NCBI GenBank assembly: GCA_902771725.1
Contig: CACXXT010000002.1
Coordinates: forward strand, 46,948-110,947
Direction: 5' to 3'
Origin: an uncultured Bacteroidales bacterium
Lineage (GTDB): Bacteria; Bacteroidota; Bacteroidia; Bacteroidales; Bacteroidaceae
DNA: 64,000 nucleotides
This document shows, one piece after another, positions 36,455-45,108 of the stretch (position 1 is its first letter; every line of letters begins with the position of its first letter). The notes beneath the pieces are model-generated. The model searched no databases and was not told the origin of the DNA. It saw only the letters and a program-made list of their open reading frames with translations. The position numbers were made by a program, and so were the translations under genes.

Positions 36455-38324
36455 ACAGTCCGGCGCGATAATTAGAGATAAATTCTTTGCCCTCGCTCTC
36501 GGTGATCTTACCGTCCTTGACGGCGCGACTGACCCATATCTCGAGCCGGCGTACCAGTTTCTTGGGATCGTACTGCACGTACTCCAGCACGTCGGCCACA
36601 GTCTCTCCATCGATAATCTGCTCGATGTCGTAGGTGTCGCGAGAGACGGTGATATGCACCGCGTTGGTATCGCCGAAGAGATTGTGCATATTGCCGAGGA
36701 TTTCCTGATAGGCTCCCACGAGGAAGACACCGATATAATAATGTTCATCGGCCTTGACGGGATGCAGCGGGATGTAGTTCGTCTGGTGGCCGCCGTTGAC
36801 GTAGGTCGTTATCTTGCCGTCGGAGTCACAGGTGATGTCCTGCAAAGTGGCACTGCGAGTAGGCTGCTCGCCCAGACGGGCAATGGGCATGATGGGGAAC
36901 AGCTGGTCCAACGCCCAGGAATCTGGCATCGACTGGAAGAGCGAGAAGTTGCAGAAGTACTTGTCTGCCATCTGCTTATCCAGAGCGCGGAGTTCATCGG
37001 GCACGTGCTTCTGGTGGTGGGCCAGTTCGGCAACCTCATGGCTGATGGCCCAGTAGAGGGATTCTATCTGAGCACGTGTGCGGAGGTCAATGATGCCGTG
37101 GCGGAAAAGGTCGAGGGCTTCCTCGCGGATATCTTCTGCATCGTGCCAGTCCTCAAGGAGGGAACGGGTGGATAGCTTGTCCCAGATTTCCGTGAGGTCG
37201 TGGACGAGCTTGTGGTCTTTCTCGCTGGGTTGGAAATCCTCGGGCATCTGGGGGGCCGTGACACTCTCCATCACATCCACAACGAGGACACTGTGGTGGG
37301 CTGTCAGCGAACGGCCACCCTCGGTGATAATATTGGGATGGGGGATTCCATTGGAATTAGCAGCCTCAACCAGAGTCCAGACGCAGTCATTGACATATTC
37401 CTGAATGGAATAGTTGACACTGGACTCGCTGTTGCTGGAGCGCGTGCCGTCGTAGTCCACACCAAGACCGCCACCGCAGTCGATGAATTCAATACCGAAA
37501 CCCATGGAATGGAGCTGCACGTAGAACTGCGCGGCCTCGCGCAGAGCGGTCGAGATGCGGCGAATCTTGGTTATCTGACTTCCAATGTGAAAATGCAAGA
37601 GTTTCAGGCAGTCGCGCAGCCCCATCTCATCCAGCAGCTGCAGTGCCATGAGCAATTCGGAGGAGTTGAGCCCGAACTTGGAGGCGTCGCCGCCACTCTC
37701 GCTCCACTTGCCACTGCCGTTTGCAGCGAGTTTGATACGTATACCCAGATTGGGGCGCACCCCCAGTCGCTGGGCGGTGTCGGCGATGATCTTCAGTTCC
37801 GGCAATTTCTCAATGACGAGGAACACACGTTTTCCCATCTTCTGCGCCAGCAGTGCCAGCTCGATGAAGTTCTGGTCCTTGTGGCCGTTGCAGATGATGA
37901 GGCTGTCGCTGTCCATATTGGTAGCCAACACGGCATGAAGTTCCGGTTTGGAACCAGCCTCCAGACCGAGGTTGTAGCGCTTTCCGTGGCTGATGATTTC
38001 CTCTACGACGGGGCGCATCTGATTGACCTTGATGGGGAAGATGATGAAGTGCTCGGCCTGGTAGTCATATTCCTTGGCGGCCTTGCGGAAACATTCGTCG
38101 GTCTTCTCGATGCGGTTGTCCAGGATATCTGGGAAGCGCAGCAGCACAGGTGCCGTAACGTGGCGCGTGGTCAGTTCGTCGATGACCTCTTGCAAGTCTA
38201 CCTGGACACTGTTCTTCTTCGGGGTCACATAGACATGCCCCTTGTCGTTGATACCGAAATAGTTGACTCCCCATCCTTTGATGTTATAGAGTTCCTCGGA
38301 GTCTTCAATGCGCCATTTCTTCAT
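36432..38324 (-). CDS. speA: Biosynthetic arginine decarboxylase
   Basis: SpeA makes agmatine from arginine, the first step of one polyamine route, using PLP. The 630-residue length is standard. The PLP lysine is Lys99 in IFPIKVNQM; other landmarks are LGLEAGSKPELHAVLA, NLGIRIKLAANGSGKWSESG and FIDCGGGLGVDYDGTRS. The gene lies 28 bases after aroK and overlaps argB, so an enzyme that makes arginine and one that consumes it are co-expressed. The N-terminus MKKWRIEDSEELYNIKGWG matches the family start. Confidence 0.96.
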   Translation of the reverse strand: MKKWRIEDSEELYNIKGWGVNYFGINDKGHVYVTPKKNSVQVDLQEVIDELTTRHVTAPVLLRFPDILDNRIEKTDECFRKAAKEYDYQAEHFIIFPIKVNQMRPVVEEIISHGKRYNLGLEAGSKPELHAVLATNMDSDSLIICNGHKDQNFIELALLAQKMGKRVFLVIEKLPELKIIADTAQRLGVRPNLGIRIKLAANGSGKWSESGGDASKFGLNSSELLMALQLLDEMGLRDCLKLLHFHIGSQITKIRRISTALREAAQFYVQLHSMGFGIEFIDCGGGLGVDYDGTRSSNSESSVNYSIQEYVNDCVWTLVEAANSNGIPHPNIITEGGRSLTAHHSVLVVDVMESVTAPQMPEDFQPSEKDHKLVHDLTEIWDKLSTRSLLEDWHDAEDIREEALDLFRHGIIDLRTRAQIESLYWAISHEVAELAHHQKHVPDELRALDKQMADKYFCNFSLFQSMPDSWALDQLFPIMPIARLGEQPTRSATLQDITCDSDGKITTYVNGGHQTNYIPLHPVKADEHYYIGVFLVGAYQEILGNMHNLFGDTNAVHITVSRDTYDIEQIIDGETVADVLEYVQYDPKKLVRRLEIWVSRAVKDGKITESEGKEFISNYRAGLYGYTYLE

Positions 38325-38352
38325 GCTGTTCTATTTTTAGGCTTTTCTCTTT

Positions 38353-38880
38353 TTATACTTTCAGCATCTCGCGGATGATGCGGACGCTATCCTGTATTTT
38401 GCTTGCTGTATCGAGGAGCGAAACATCGACGATATGCTTGGCTCTGGTATAAAAGGGCTCGCGATCGACGAGCATCTGACGAACGGTCTCCTCCAACTCC
38501 TCGGGCGACTTGCCTTCGAGTAAAGGGCGCTTACCCTTGCCCATACGCAGATGCATGGCAAGCACCTCGGGGGTAGCCTTCAGATAGATAGTGTCCGCGA
38601 GGGAGTTCATATACTCCATGTTGTCGAAGAAACAGGGCGTTCCGCCACCGCAACTGAGAACGATATCCTCGAACTCTGCGGCCTCATGAAGCATACGGCG
38701 CTCGAGGTCGCGAAAACCGTCTTCGCCACGCTCAGCAAATATCTCGGGAACAGAACGACGGTAGCGGGTGGTAATGAACCAGTCGAGGTCATAGAATGGT
38801 ACGCCGAGTTCAGCAGCCAGCGCCTTACCCACCGTGGTCTTGCCTGCTCCCATGTAACCGATAAGGATGATTCGTATCAT
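38353..38880 (-). CDS. aroK: Shikimate kinase
   Basis: The enzyme phosphorylates shikimate in the route to chorismate. ATG at 38880 is preferred over an in-frame TTG six bases upstream; it gives 175 residues starting MIRIILIGYMGAGKTTVG, with the P-loop GYMGAGKT at 8-15. DLDWFITTR and the substrate motif SCGGGTPCF follow, and the lid has GKRPLLEGK. It lies 21 bases after topA and 28 before speA. A second pathway gene, aroQ, is at 49290. Confidence 0.96.
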   Translation of the reverse strand: MIRIILIGYMGAGKTTVGKALAAELGVPFYDLDWFITTRYRRSVPEIFAERGEDGFRDLERRMLHEAAEFEDIVLSCGGGTPCFFDNMEYMNSLADTIYLKATPEVLAMHLRMGKGKRPLLEGKSPEELEETVRQMLVDREPFYTRAKHIVDVSLLDTASKIQDSVRIIREMLKV

Positions 38881-38901
38881 TAGCAATTAACAGTTAATGA
38901 T

Positions 38902-41256
38902 TTATTTCCGCTTGCCGAAACGGCGCCGTCCGTTGGCAGCAGTTTTGGGCTTCTCGTCCTGCTCCTTGATGAGTTCCATACATTCAGAAAGTGTCAGGTC
39001 GGCAGCACGCTCCTGCATGGGTTTGGGCAGACGGTAGTTCTGCTCCTTGTAGATGATATAGGGTCCGAAGCGGCCACGGATGATTTCCAATTCGGGTTCC
39101 TCGTCGAAGCCTTTGACGAAACGGTCTGCCTCTGCCTGGCGACGTTCTTCGATGACCTTAATAGCATCTTCGAGTGTGATGTTAAGCGGATCAGCGTCAG
39201 GCGGCAGGGAGATGAACTTCTTCTGGAATGTGACGTAGTTGCCGTAGCGCCCAGTGCCAACGACCACTTCGTCATTCTCATAGGTTCCCAAAGTACGTGG
39301 CAGCCGGAAGAGTTCCAAAGCTTCTTCAAGTGTGATGGACTCTATACTCTGCCCCTTGCGCAACTGAGCAAAGCGGGGTTTTTCGGCATCATCGGCAGAA
39401 CCCACCTGTACGACAGGACCAAAACGGCCGATTTTCACACTGACGGTCTTGCCCGTTTCCGGCTCCTGACCCAACACACGCTCACCAGCACGCAACTCGT
39501 TCTTGGTATTCATAGATTCCTCCACCAGCGGTTCGAAGTCTGCCCAGAAGTGGCGGATCATGCCCGTCCATTCTTCCTTGCCGTCGGCAATGGCATCAAA
39601 CTCCTTTTCCACCTCAGCCGTGAAGTTGTAATCCATGATTGTCGGGAAGTATTCCATCAGGAAGTCGTTGACAACAACGCCCGTGTCTGTGGGCAGTAGC
39701 CGGCCGCGCTCTGCTCCAAAGATGGCAGTGCTGGTTTCGCTCTTGATGCCTTCGTCCGTCAGAGTCAAAGTCCGGAAACTGCGCTCCTCACCAGCCTTGT
39801 CTCCCTTAATCACGTATTCACGCTGCTGGATGGTGCTGATAGTGGGGGCGTAAGTGGAAGGACGCCCGATACCCAGTTCCTCAAGCTTGCGCACGAGGCT
39901 GGCTTCGTTGAAGCGTGCCGGGCGCTGACTGAAACGTTCTACAGCGACTATTTCCAGACGCTTCAACTGCTCACCTTTAGTCAACGGGGGCAGGAGTGCA
40001 GCCATATCAGAGTCTGAGGCGTCGGACAGTTCTGCCGTCTCGCTGGTCTCGCGATAGACCTTGAGGAAACCGTCGAACTTGACGACCTCGCCCGTAGCCA
40101 CGAACTGTTCTTCACGTCCACTGATACTGATAGCAGCCGTGGTCTTCTCCATCTCTGCATCTGCCATCTGGCTGGCGACGGTGCGCTTCCAGATAAGATC
40201 ATAGAGACGGCGCTCCTGAGTGCTGTAGCCTTGAATGTCAATGCGGTTCATGTAGGTGGGGCGAATAGCCTCGTGGGCCTCCTGTGCTCCTTTGCTGGAG
40301 GTATGGTACTGACGGGTCTTCACATATTCCTCACCCATCATCTCAGCTATAACGCTACGACTGGCACCGAGGGCGAGCTGCGAAAGGTTCACGCTATCGG
40401 TACGCATATAGGTAATAAGACCGCTTTCGTACAAGTGCTGCGCGATGAGCATCGTCTGCGACACGGGAAGTCCAAGTTTGTGGGCGGCTTCCTGCTGCAG
40501 GGTGCTGGTAGTGAAAGGCGGGGCCGGAGTACGATGGACTGGACGGGTCTGAATATCTTCAATCGTGAAGGTTGCCGTGCTCACTTCCTTCAGGAAAGCC
40601 TCTGCTTCCTGAAGCGTAGAGAAGCGTCGATTCAGTTCTGCCTTCATCTGCCCGCCTTGTGCAACGCCAAAGAGAGCCGTCACACGGAAAGAAGCTTCAC
40701 TCTGGAAAGCCTGCACCTCACGCTCGCGCTCGACAATGAGCCGGACGGCCACGCTCTGCACACGGCCGGCGCTGAGGGAGGGTTTCACCTTGCGCCATAG
40801 CACTGGGGAGAGTTTGAAACCGACAATGCGGTCGAGCACGCGGCGAGCCTGCTGTGCATTCACTAAAGCCATATCCACCTGCCGAGGATTCTCAATAGCA
40901 GCAAGGATAGCCGGCTGGGTGATTTCGTGGAACACGATACGGCGCGTGGTCTCGGGCTTCAATTTCAGCACCTCCTGCAGATGCCATGAAATGGCTTCTC
41001 CCTCGCGGTCTTCATCGGATGCGAGCCACACCATCTCTGCCTTTTTGGCATTCTGCTTCAATTGAGTGACGATATGAGCTTTGTCCGCAGGAACTTCGTA
41101 CTGGGGTCTGAACGTATCGGTGTCTATACTGAAGTTACGTTTCTTCAAATCACGGATGTGTCCATAGGACGACATTACCTTGTACTCCTTGCCAAGGAAT
41201 TTTTCAATGGTCTTTGCCTTGGCCGGAGACTCAACTATAACCAGATTTTTTGACAT
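38902..41256 (-). CDS. topA: DNA topoisomerase I
   Basis: The type IA enzyme relaxes negative supercoils. The 784-residue protein starts with the Toprim domain (LVIVESPAKAKTIEKFLGKE; DEDREGEA at 81-88). The active-site tyrosine is Tyr283 in GLITYMRTDSVNL. Instead of zinc-finger cysteines, the C-terminus carries three GRxG repeats (GRFGPVVQVG, GRYGNYVTF, GRFGPYIIY), common in Bacteroidota, and a basic tail. It heads an apparent operon with aroK, speA, argB and an ECF sigma gene, and has a TAnnTTTG box upstream. Confidence 0.97.
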   Translation of the reverse strand: MSKNLVIVESPAKAKTIEKFLGKEYKVMSSYGHIRDLKKRNFSIDTDTFRPQYEVPADKAHIVTQLKQNAKKAEMVWLASDEDREGEAISWHLQEVLKLKPETTRRIVFHEITQPAILAAIENPRQVDMALVNAQQARRVLDRIVGFKLSPVLWRKVKPSLSAGRVQSVAVRLIVEREREVQAFQSEASFRVTALFGVAQGGQMKAELNRRFSTLQEAEAFLKEVSTATFTIEDIQTRPVHRTPAPPFTTSTLQQEAAHKLGLPVSQTMLIAQHLYESGLITYMRTDSVNLSQLALGASRSVIAEMMGEEYVKTRQYHTSSKGAQEAHEAIRPTYMNRIDIQGYSTQERRLYDLIWKRTVASQMADAEMEKTTAAISISGREEQFVATGEVVKFDGFLKVYRETSETAELSDASDSDMAALLPPLTKGEQLKRLEIVAVERFSQRPARFNEASLVRKLEELGIGRPSTYAPTISTIQQREYVIKGDKAGEERSFRTLTLTDEGIKSETSTAIFGAERGRLLPTDTGVVVNDFLMEYFPTIMDYNFTAEVEKEFDAIADGKEEWTGMIRHFWADFEPLVEESMNTKNELRAGERVLGQEPETGKTVSVKIGRFGPVVQVGSADDAEKPRFAQLRKGQSIESITLEEALELFRLPRTLGTYENDEVVVGTGRYGNYVTFQKKFISLPPDADPLNITLEDAIKVIEERRQAEADRFVKGFDEEPELEIIRGRFGPYIIYKEQNYRLPKPMQERAADLTLSECMELIKEQDEKPKTAANGRRRFGKRK

Positions 41257-41284
41257 AGTTTTGCTTTTTGTGAAATTTCGGGCG

Positions 41285-41292
41285 CAAAACTA
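41285..41292 (-). promoter_or_regulatory. -7 box of the topA operon
   Basis: The minus strand reads TAGTTTTG, 28 bases before the topA ATG. No clear -33 element is visible. Confidence 0.6.
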
Positions 41293-41349
41293 CATAAAAA
41301 TTGCGAACTACACCTTATTATATAAGAAAAAAAATGTTATTTCTCCTAA

Positions 41350-42150
41350 TTATGCCCTCTTGAAGCCCTCTTTTTGTACTGCATGAAGGAGAATCAACAG
41401 GAAAAACACGCATACAAGTGCTGTAATACCCGCATTCGTCGGTCCGCCAATAAAGTGGACAAGACTGTCATCGTCGGGTGACAGCAGCGTCATCATACAG
41501 GCAACGGAGTTGTTGACAACATGAATGCAGATGGGGGCTATGAGCGAGCCCGTCCACCAGTAGGAGAAGCCCAACAGTAACCCAAGCACAAAGGCGGCAG
41601 GCACCTGAACTGGATTCAGATGAACGATGGAGAAAATCAGGGCACTGCAGACGATGGCCACCGAAGGCGAGAAAGCGCGATGCAAGCTACGCTGCACGCC
41701 ACCGCGGAAGAGCAATTCCTCGCAGATAGGACCCACAACTGCCACAACGGCCAACCCCACAGGATGGCGCATCAATCCAATCATATTCTGATTCCCCACC
41801 CAATCTGGCAGGTCGGGCAGAAGTTCCTGCAACAAATTGACCAAGTAGATCATGGGCATAGCCATCAACACGCAAAGGCCACTGCGATAAATCAGCCTTC
41901 CTTGGCGACAACCTCGTTCGACGGCGTTCCAGGTGAGGTCTGCCGGACGGGCGATGAGCCAATAGGCGAGGAAGAACAGAATACCCGAAATGTTGGCAGC
42001 AACCAGCGCAGAGGCCAGGGTTGCTTCCACCGGAAATCCATTCATACCCAGCAGAAGTGCTACTAATCCTCCCAATCCCTGGCAGAAAAAGAAAATGCAA
42101 ACGAAGAAGAAAGCCCAAAGGATTTTGGTAAAGTCTTTGCCTGAAATCAT
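41350..42150 (-). CDS. CPBP family intramembrane glutamic protease
   Basis: The 266-residue protein has about eight membrane segments. The catalytic motifs of the CAAX/CPBP family are present: EELLFRGG (paired glutamates and arginine), FSIVHLNP (histidine) and CIHVVNNSVA (second histidine). Members act on membrane proteins or peptides; none of the hallmarks of a particular role, such as bacteriocin genes, is nearby. It starts 15 bases after ribF, so ddh, ribF and this gene form one transcription unit. Its substrate is unknown. Confidence 0.9.
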   Translation of the reverse strand: MISGKDFTKILWAFFFVCIFFFCQGLGGLVALLLGMNGFPVEATLASALVAANISGILFFLAYWLIARPADLTWNAVERGCRQGRLIYRSGLCVLMAMPMIYLVNLLQELLPDLPDWVGNQNMIGLMRHPVGLAVVAVVGPICEELLFRGGVQRSLHRAFSPSVAIVCSALIFSIVHLNPVQVPAAFVLGLLLGFSYWWTGSLIAPICIHVVNNSVACMMTLLSPDDDSLVHFIGGPTNAGITALVCVFFLLILLHAVQKEGFKRA

Positions 42151-42165
42151 GATCTAAGAAGTTTA

Positions 42166-43062
42166 TTAGCGTGATTGAAGAATAGCACACGCAGCCTCGC
42201 GATCCTGACTGAGCTGGGCCATCAGAGCAGACTCATCAGCAAATCGGCGTTCTTCGCGCAGGCGTGCGATAAAGAATAAGGTAAGAGTGAGGCCGTAGAG
42301 GTCGCCCCGAAAGTCCAGCAAATGAGCCTCCACGGTCGTATTGTCGCCGTTATCCAAGGTAGGTCGATGGCCGATATTGAGCATGGCATTCCAGCGAGCA
42401 TCACATTGCACAGCATCACTTTGCACTTGAATGGCATAGGATCCGCGTGCAGGCAACAACTTTTCAGGCTCCGTTCCTTCCAGGTTGGCGGTGGGGAACC
42501 CGAGCTGGCGCCCTACAGCATGACCGTGGACAACACGGCCTGTCCACGAGTAGGGACGACCGAGCAGACCAGCAGCCGTGGCCACATCACCCGCCGCCAA
42601 AGCACGACGAATAGCGGAACTGCTAACGTGTTCGCCCTCCAGTTCCGCAGCTTGTACGACGTCAACTCCTATTTCGCGACCATAGGCACAATAGTCCTCA
42701 AAGCTCTCACCTTGCGGACGACCGAAATGATGGTCATAACCAATGACGAGTGCACTGACGCCTAACTGTTCCTTCAGTATCTGCTGCATGAACTCGCGTG
42801 CCGTCAGCGCTGCCATGGCTCGATCGAAAGGCAAGACATAAATATCATCCACGCCCGTCGCCCGCAGCAATTCCATCTTCTCCCCGGCTGAGGTCAATAG
42901 GCACGGAGCACTCTCCGGAGCGAAGACCGAACGCGGGTGGCGGTCGAAGGTGATAAGCAATGAGCGAGCACCACGCTGCCGTGCCTCATCCCGTACTTGA
43001 CGGATGAGGCACTGATGACCGCGGTGAACGCCGTCGAAGAAGCCTATGGAACAGACTGTCAT
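42166..43062 (-). CDS. ribF: Bifunctional riboflavin kinase / FAD synthetase
   Basis: RibF converts riboflavin to FMN and FAD. The open frame runs to 43311 inside ddh, but ATG at 43062 begins [20 protein letters not shown], with the nucleotidyltransferase motif GFFDGVHRGH at the N-terminus, giving 298 residues. The start overlaps the ddh stop as TAATG, a coupling arrangement. The FAD-synthetase part includes YDHHFGR and SSSAIRRAL; the kinase part includes GRVVHGHAVGRQLGFPTANL and NIGHRPTL. The N-terminus lacks the extra 10-15 residues most RibF proteins have before this motif. Confidence 0.93.
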   Translation of the reverse strand: MTVCSIGFFDGVHRGHQCLIRQVRDEARQRGARSLLITFDRHPRSVFAPESAPCLLTSAGEKMELLRATGVDDIYVLPFDRAMAALTAREFMQQILKEQLGVSALVIGYDHHFGRPQGESFEDYCAYGREIGVDVVQAAELEGEHVSSSAIRRALAAGDVATAAGLLGRPYSWTGRVVHGHAVGRQLGFPTANLEGTEPEKLLPARGSYAIQVQSDAVQCDARWNAMLNIGHRPTLDNGDNTTVEAHLLDFRGDLYGLTLTLFFIARLREERRFADESALMAQLSQDREAACAILQSR

Positions 43063-43961
43063 TACACCAAATGTCCGACAATCTCTTCCCTGTCGCCAGG
43101 CAGCAGGTCGATAACGGGAATCTCGATCATCGTGTAGCAGCCAGGCTGCTGACGCATGGAAGCACGAGCCACATTGACCAGCACCTGAGCCGTCAGGGCT
43201 GGATTGTTGATTTTCATATTGAACTCGAAGAGCTGGTTGTGGGTCTGGCCCGAAACGCCCTTGCGTACAAGGTTCACGCCATGGCCTACGTCGTTCAGAT
43301 CCTTGACGCACGGCACCTGCTGTACGTGGGTCTCATCGTTGACAAAGTAGGGGTCTTTGAGGATTGACTGCTTCACTGTCTCGAAGTCAGCACCATCCTC
43401 CAATTCCACATAGACCATGCGACGATGGATGCCCGTGCCCAGAGGAATGGTCACGCTGAGGGCATCCCGAACGCCAGCGATGGCGCGCACGGCAACCGAG
43501 TGCCCCATCGAACGGCCAGGACCGAAGTTCGTATAGCTGATGCCCTTCGGTGCCAAACTCTCCATGAGCGTGCGGACAACGCTGTCCGAACCTGGATCCC
43601 AACCGGCACTGATGATGCTGACGGCACCTCCTGCCTTGGCGGCAGCGTCCAGCGAACGGCGCAACTGCACAATCTGCGTGTGAATGTCAAAGGAGTCAAC
43701 GGTGTTGATTCCCTGTGCAAGGATTTCCTTCGCATAAGCTTCCACACTACGGGTGGGAGTGGCCAGGATGGCAACGTCCACAGCCTCCAACTCGCGAATA
43801 TCCTTCACGACCTTATAGTCTGCCAGTTCCTTGGGGCAATCTTCTGCGCCACGCCGACGCACGATACCGGCGATCTCGAAATCGGGAGCCTCTACGAGAG
43901 CTTCCAGTGCATACTTTCCGATGTTGCCGTAGCCAACTACAGCTGCACGAATCTTCTTCAT
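43062..43961 (-). CDS. ddh: meso-Diaminopimelate dehydrogenase
   Basis: Ddh makes meso-diaminopimelate from tetrahydrodipicolinate in one NADPH- and ammonia-dependent step, supplying lysine and peptidoglycan. The 299-residue protein has the Rossmann start [19 protein letters not shown], the substrate region [13 protein letters not shown] and the conserved [18 protein letters not shown] and [15 protein letters not shown]. Presence of this route rather than the acylated ones is common in Bacteroidales. The gene heads a unit with ribF and the CPBP protease and has a -33/-7 promoter 50 bases upstream. Confidence 0.96.
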   Translation of the reverse strand: MKKIRAAVVGYGNIGKYALEALVEAPDFEIAGIVRRRGAEDCPKELADYKVVKDIRELEAVDVAILATPTRSVEAYAKEILAQGINTVDSFDIHTQIVQLRRSLDAAAKAGGAVSIISAGWDPGSDSVVRTLMESLAPKGISYTNFGPGRSMGHSVAVRAIAGVRDALSVTIPLGTGIHRRMVYVELEDGADFETVKQSILKDPYFVNDETHVQQVPCVKDLNDVGHGVNLVRKGVSGQTHNQLFEFNMKINNPALTAQVLVNVARASMRQQPGCYTMIEIPVIDLLPGDREEIVGHLV

Positions 43962-44010
43962 AATGTTTGTGTATTAAGGGTTAAATGCTCTTTCTTTCTT
44001 AAATCCGCCG

Positions 44011-44041
44011 CAAAGGTAGCACAAAGCAAGCATTTCTCCAA
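44011..44041 (-). promoter_or_regulatory. Promoter of the ddh-ribF-CPBP unit
   Basis: The minus strand shows TTG (44039-44041) and TACCTTTG (44011-44018) with 20 bases between, 50 bases before the ddh ATG. Confidence 0.7.
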
Positions 44042-44084
44042 GCAATACAGACAAAAAGAAAGCAAACCGCCCGTATATGTTTAC

Positions 44085-45074
44085 TTATTTAAGAATATTA
44101 TCAATCATTTGTAACTCTTCGTTGCTAAATGCGGGACTTTGGAGGCAAGCAAGGTTGCGCTTCAGCTGCTCCGGCGAACTGGCTCCGATGATCACACTGG
44201 TGACCTCCTTATGATGGAGAATCCACGAGAGTGCCATCGTTGCCAGCGCCTCGCCTCGCTGTGCAGCCAAATCATTGAGGGCACGGATGCGAGCAAGCAC
44301 CTCCGGCGTCAGCGAATCGGCCTTTAGGAAACGCGGGTCGTGGGCCATGCGGCTGTCGGCAGGAATGCCATGAAGATAGCGGTCAGTCAACAGGCCTTGC
44401 GCCAACGGCGAGAAACTGATGAATCCCGCTCCGGCCTGGTAGGCTGTAGCAAGTGTTCCATCAGCCTTCGGTGCCTGATCGAAGAGGTTCAGGCGCCCTT
44501 GATAGATAAGGCAGGGAACATCGTGGCGACGCAGGTAGTCGTAGCCGAAGCGGGCTGCTTCCTGCGGCCAGCGGGAGAGCCCTACGTACAGGGCCTTTCC
44601 CGAACGGACGATGTCCACCAGCGTCTGCAGCGTCTCCTCCAGCGGTGTCTCGGGATCATAGCGATGACAATAGAAGAGGTCCACATAGTCCAATTGCAGA
44701 CGGCGAAGGCTCTGGTCAAGGCTTGCCATCATGTGCTTGCGCGATGCCCAGGAGCCATAGGGGCCGTCCCACATATCATAGGCCGCCTTGGTGGCGATGA
44801 AGAGTTCGTCGCGATGGGAAGCTAAGTCATCCTTCAGGAACTTGCCCAGGCGCAACTCGGCAGCGCCGGGCAGAGGGCCATAGTTGTTGGCAAGGTCAAA
44901 GTGGGTGATGCCAGCGTCGAAAGCAGCACGCACAATGGCGCGACTCTGCTCTTCGGGTGTCACCTCGCCGAAGTTGTGCCAGAAACCCAGCGAGAGCTCT
45001 GGCAGGAGTACGCCCGAGCGACCGCACCTGCGGTACTTCATCTCGACGTAGCGAGAGGGATTTGCTGTGTACAT
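44085..45074 (-). CDS. Aldo/keto reductase (YghZ-like)
   Basis: The 329-residue NADPH-dependent reductase starts MYTANPSRYVEMKYRRCGRS, matching the N-terminus of the E. coli L-glyceraldehyde 3-phosphate reductase YghZ, which supports this start. The catalytic Asp and Tyr lie in FDLANNYG, the Lys in FIATKAAYDMW and the His in FYCHRYDP; the cofactor site is near IIGASSPEQLKRNL. It lies 34 bases after polA and is probably co-transcribed. The physiological substrate is likely a small aldehyde such as methylglyoxal, by family analogy. Confidence 0.92.
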   Translation of the reverse strand: MYTANPSRYVEMKYRRCGRSGVLLPELSLGFWHNFGEVTPEEQSRAIVRAAFDAGITHFDLANNYGPLPGAAELRLGKFLKDDLASHRDELFIATKAAYDMWDGPYGSWASRKHMMASLDQSLRRLQLDYVDLFYCHRYDPETPLEETLQTLVDIVRSGKALYVGLSRWPQEAARFGYDYLRRHDVPCLIYQGRLNLFDQAPKADGTLATAYQAGAGFISFSPLAQGLLTDRYLHGIPADSRMAHDPRFLKADSLTPEVLARIRALNDLAAQRGEALATMALSWILHHKEVTSVIIGASSPEQLKRNLACLQSPAFSNEELQMIDNILK

Positions 45075-45108
45075 AATATCGTATTTTCAATCTTTTACTT
45101 TGCACTCT

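Noticed and set aside
42166..43062. FMN riboswitch for ribF
   Set aside because: The start codon overlaps the ddh stop, so there is no leader that could hold one.
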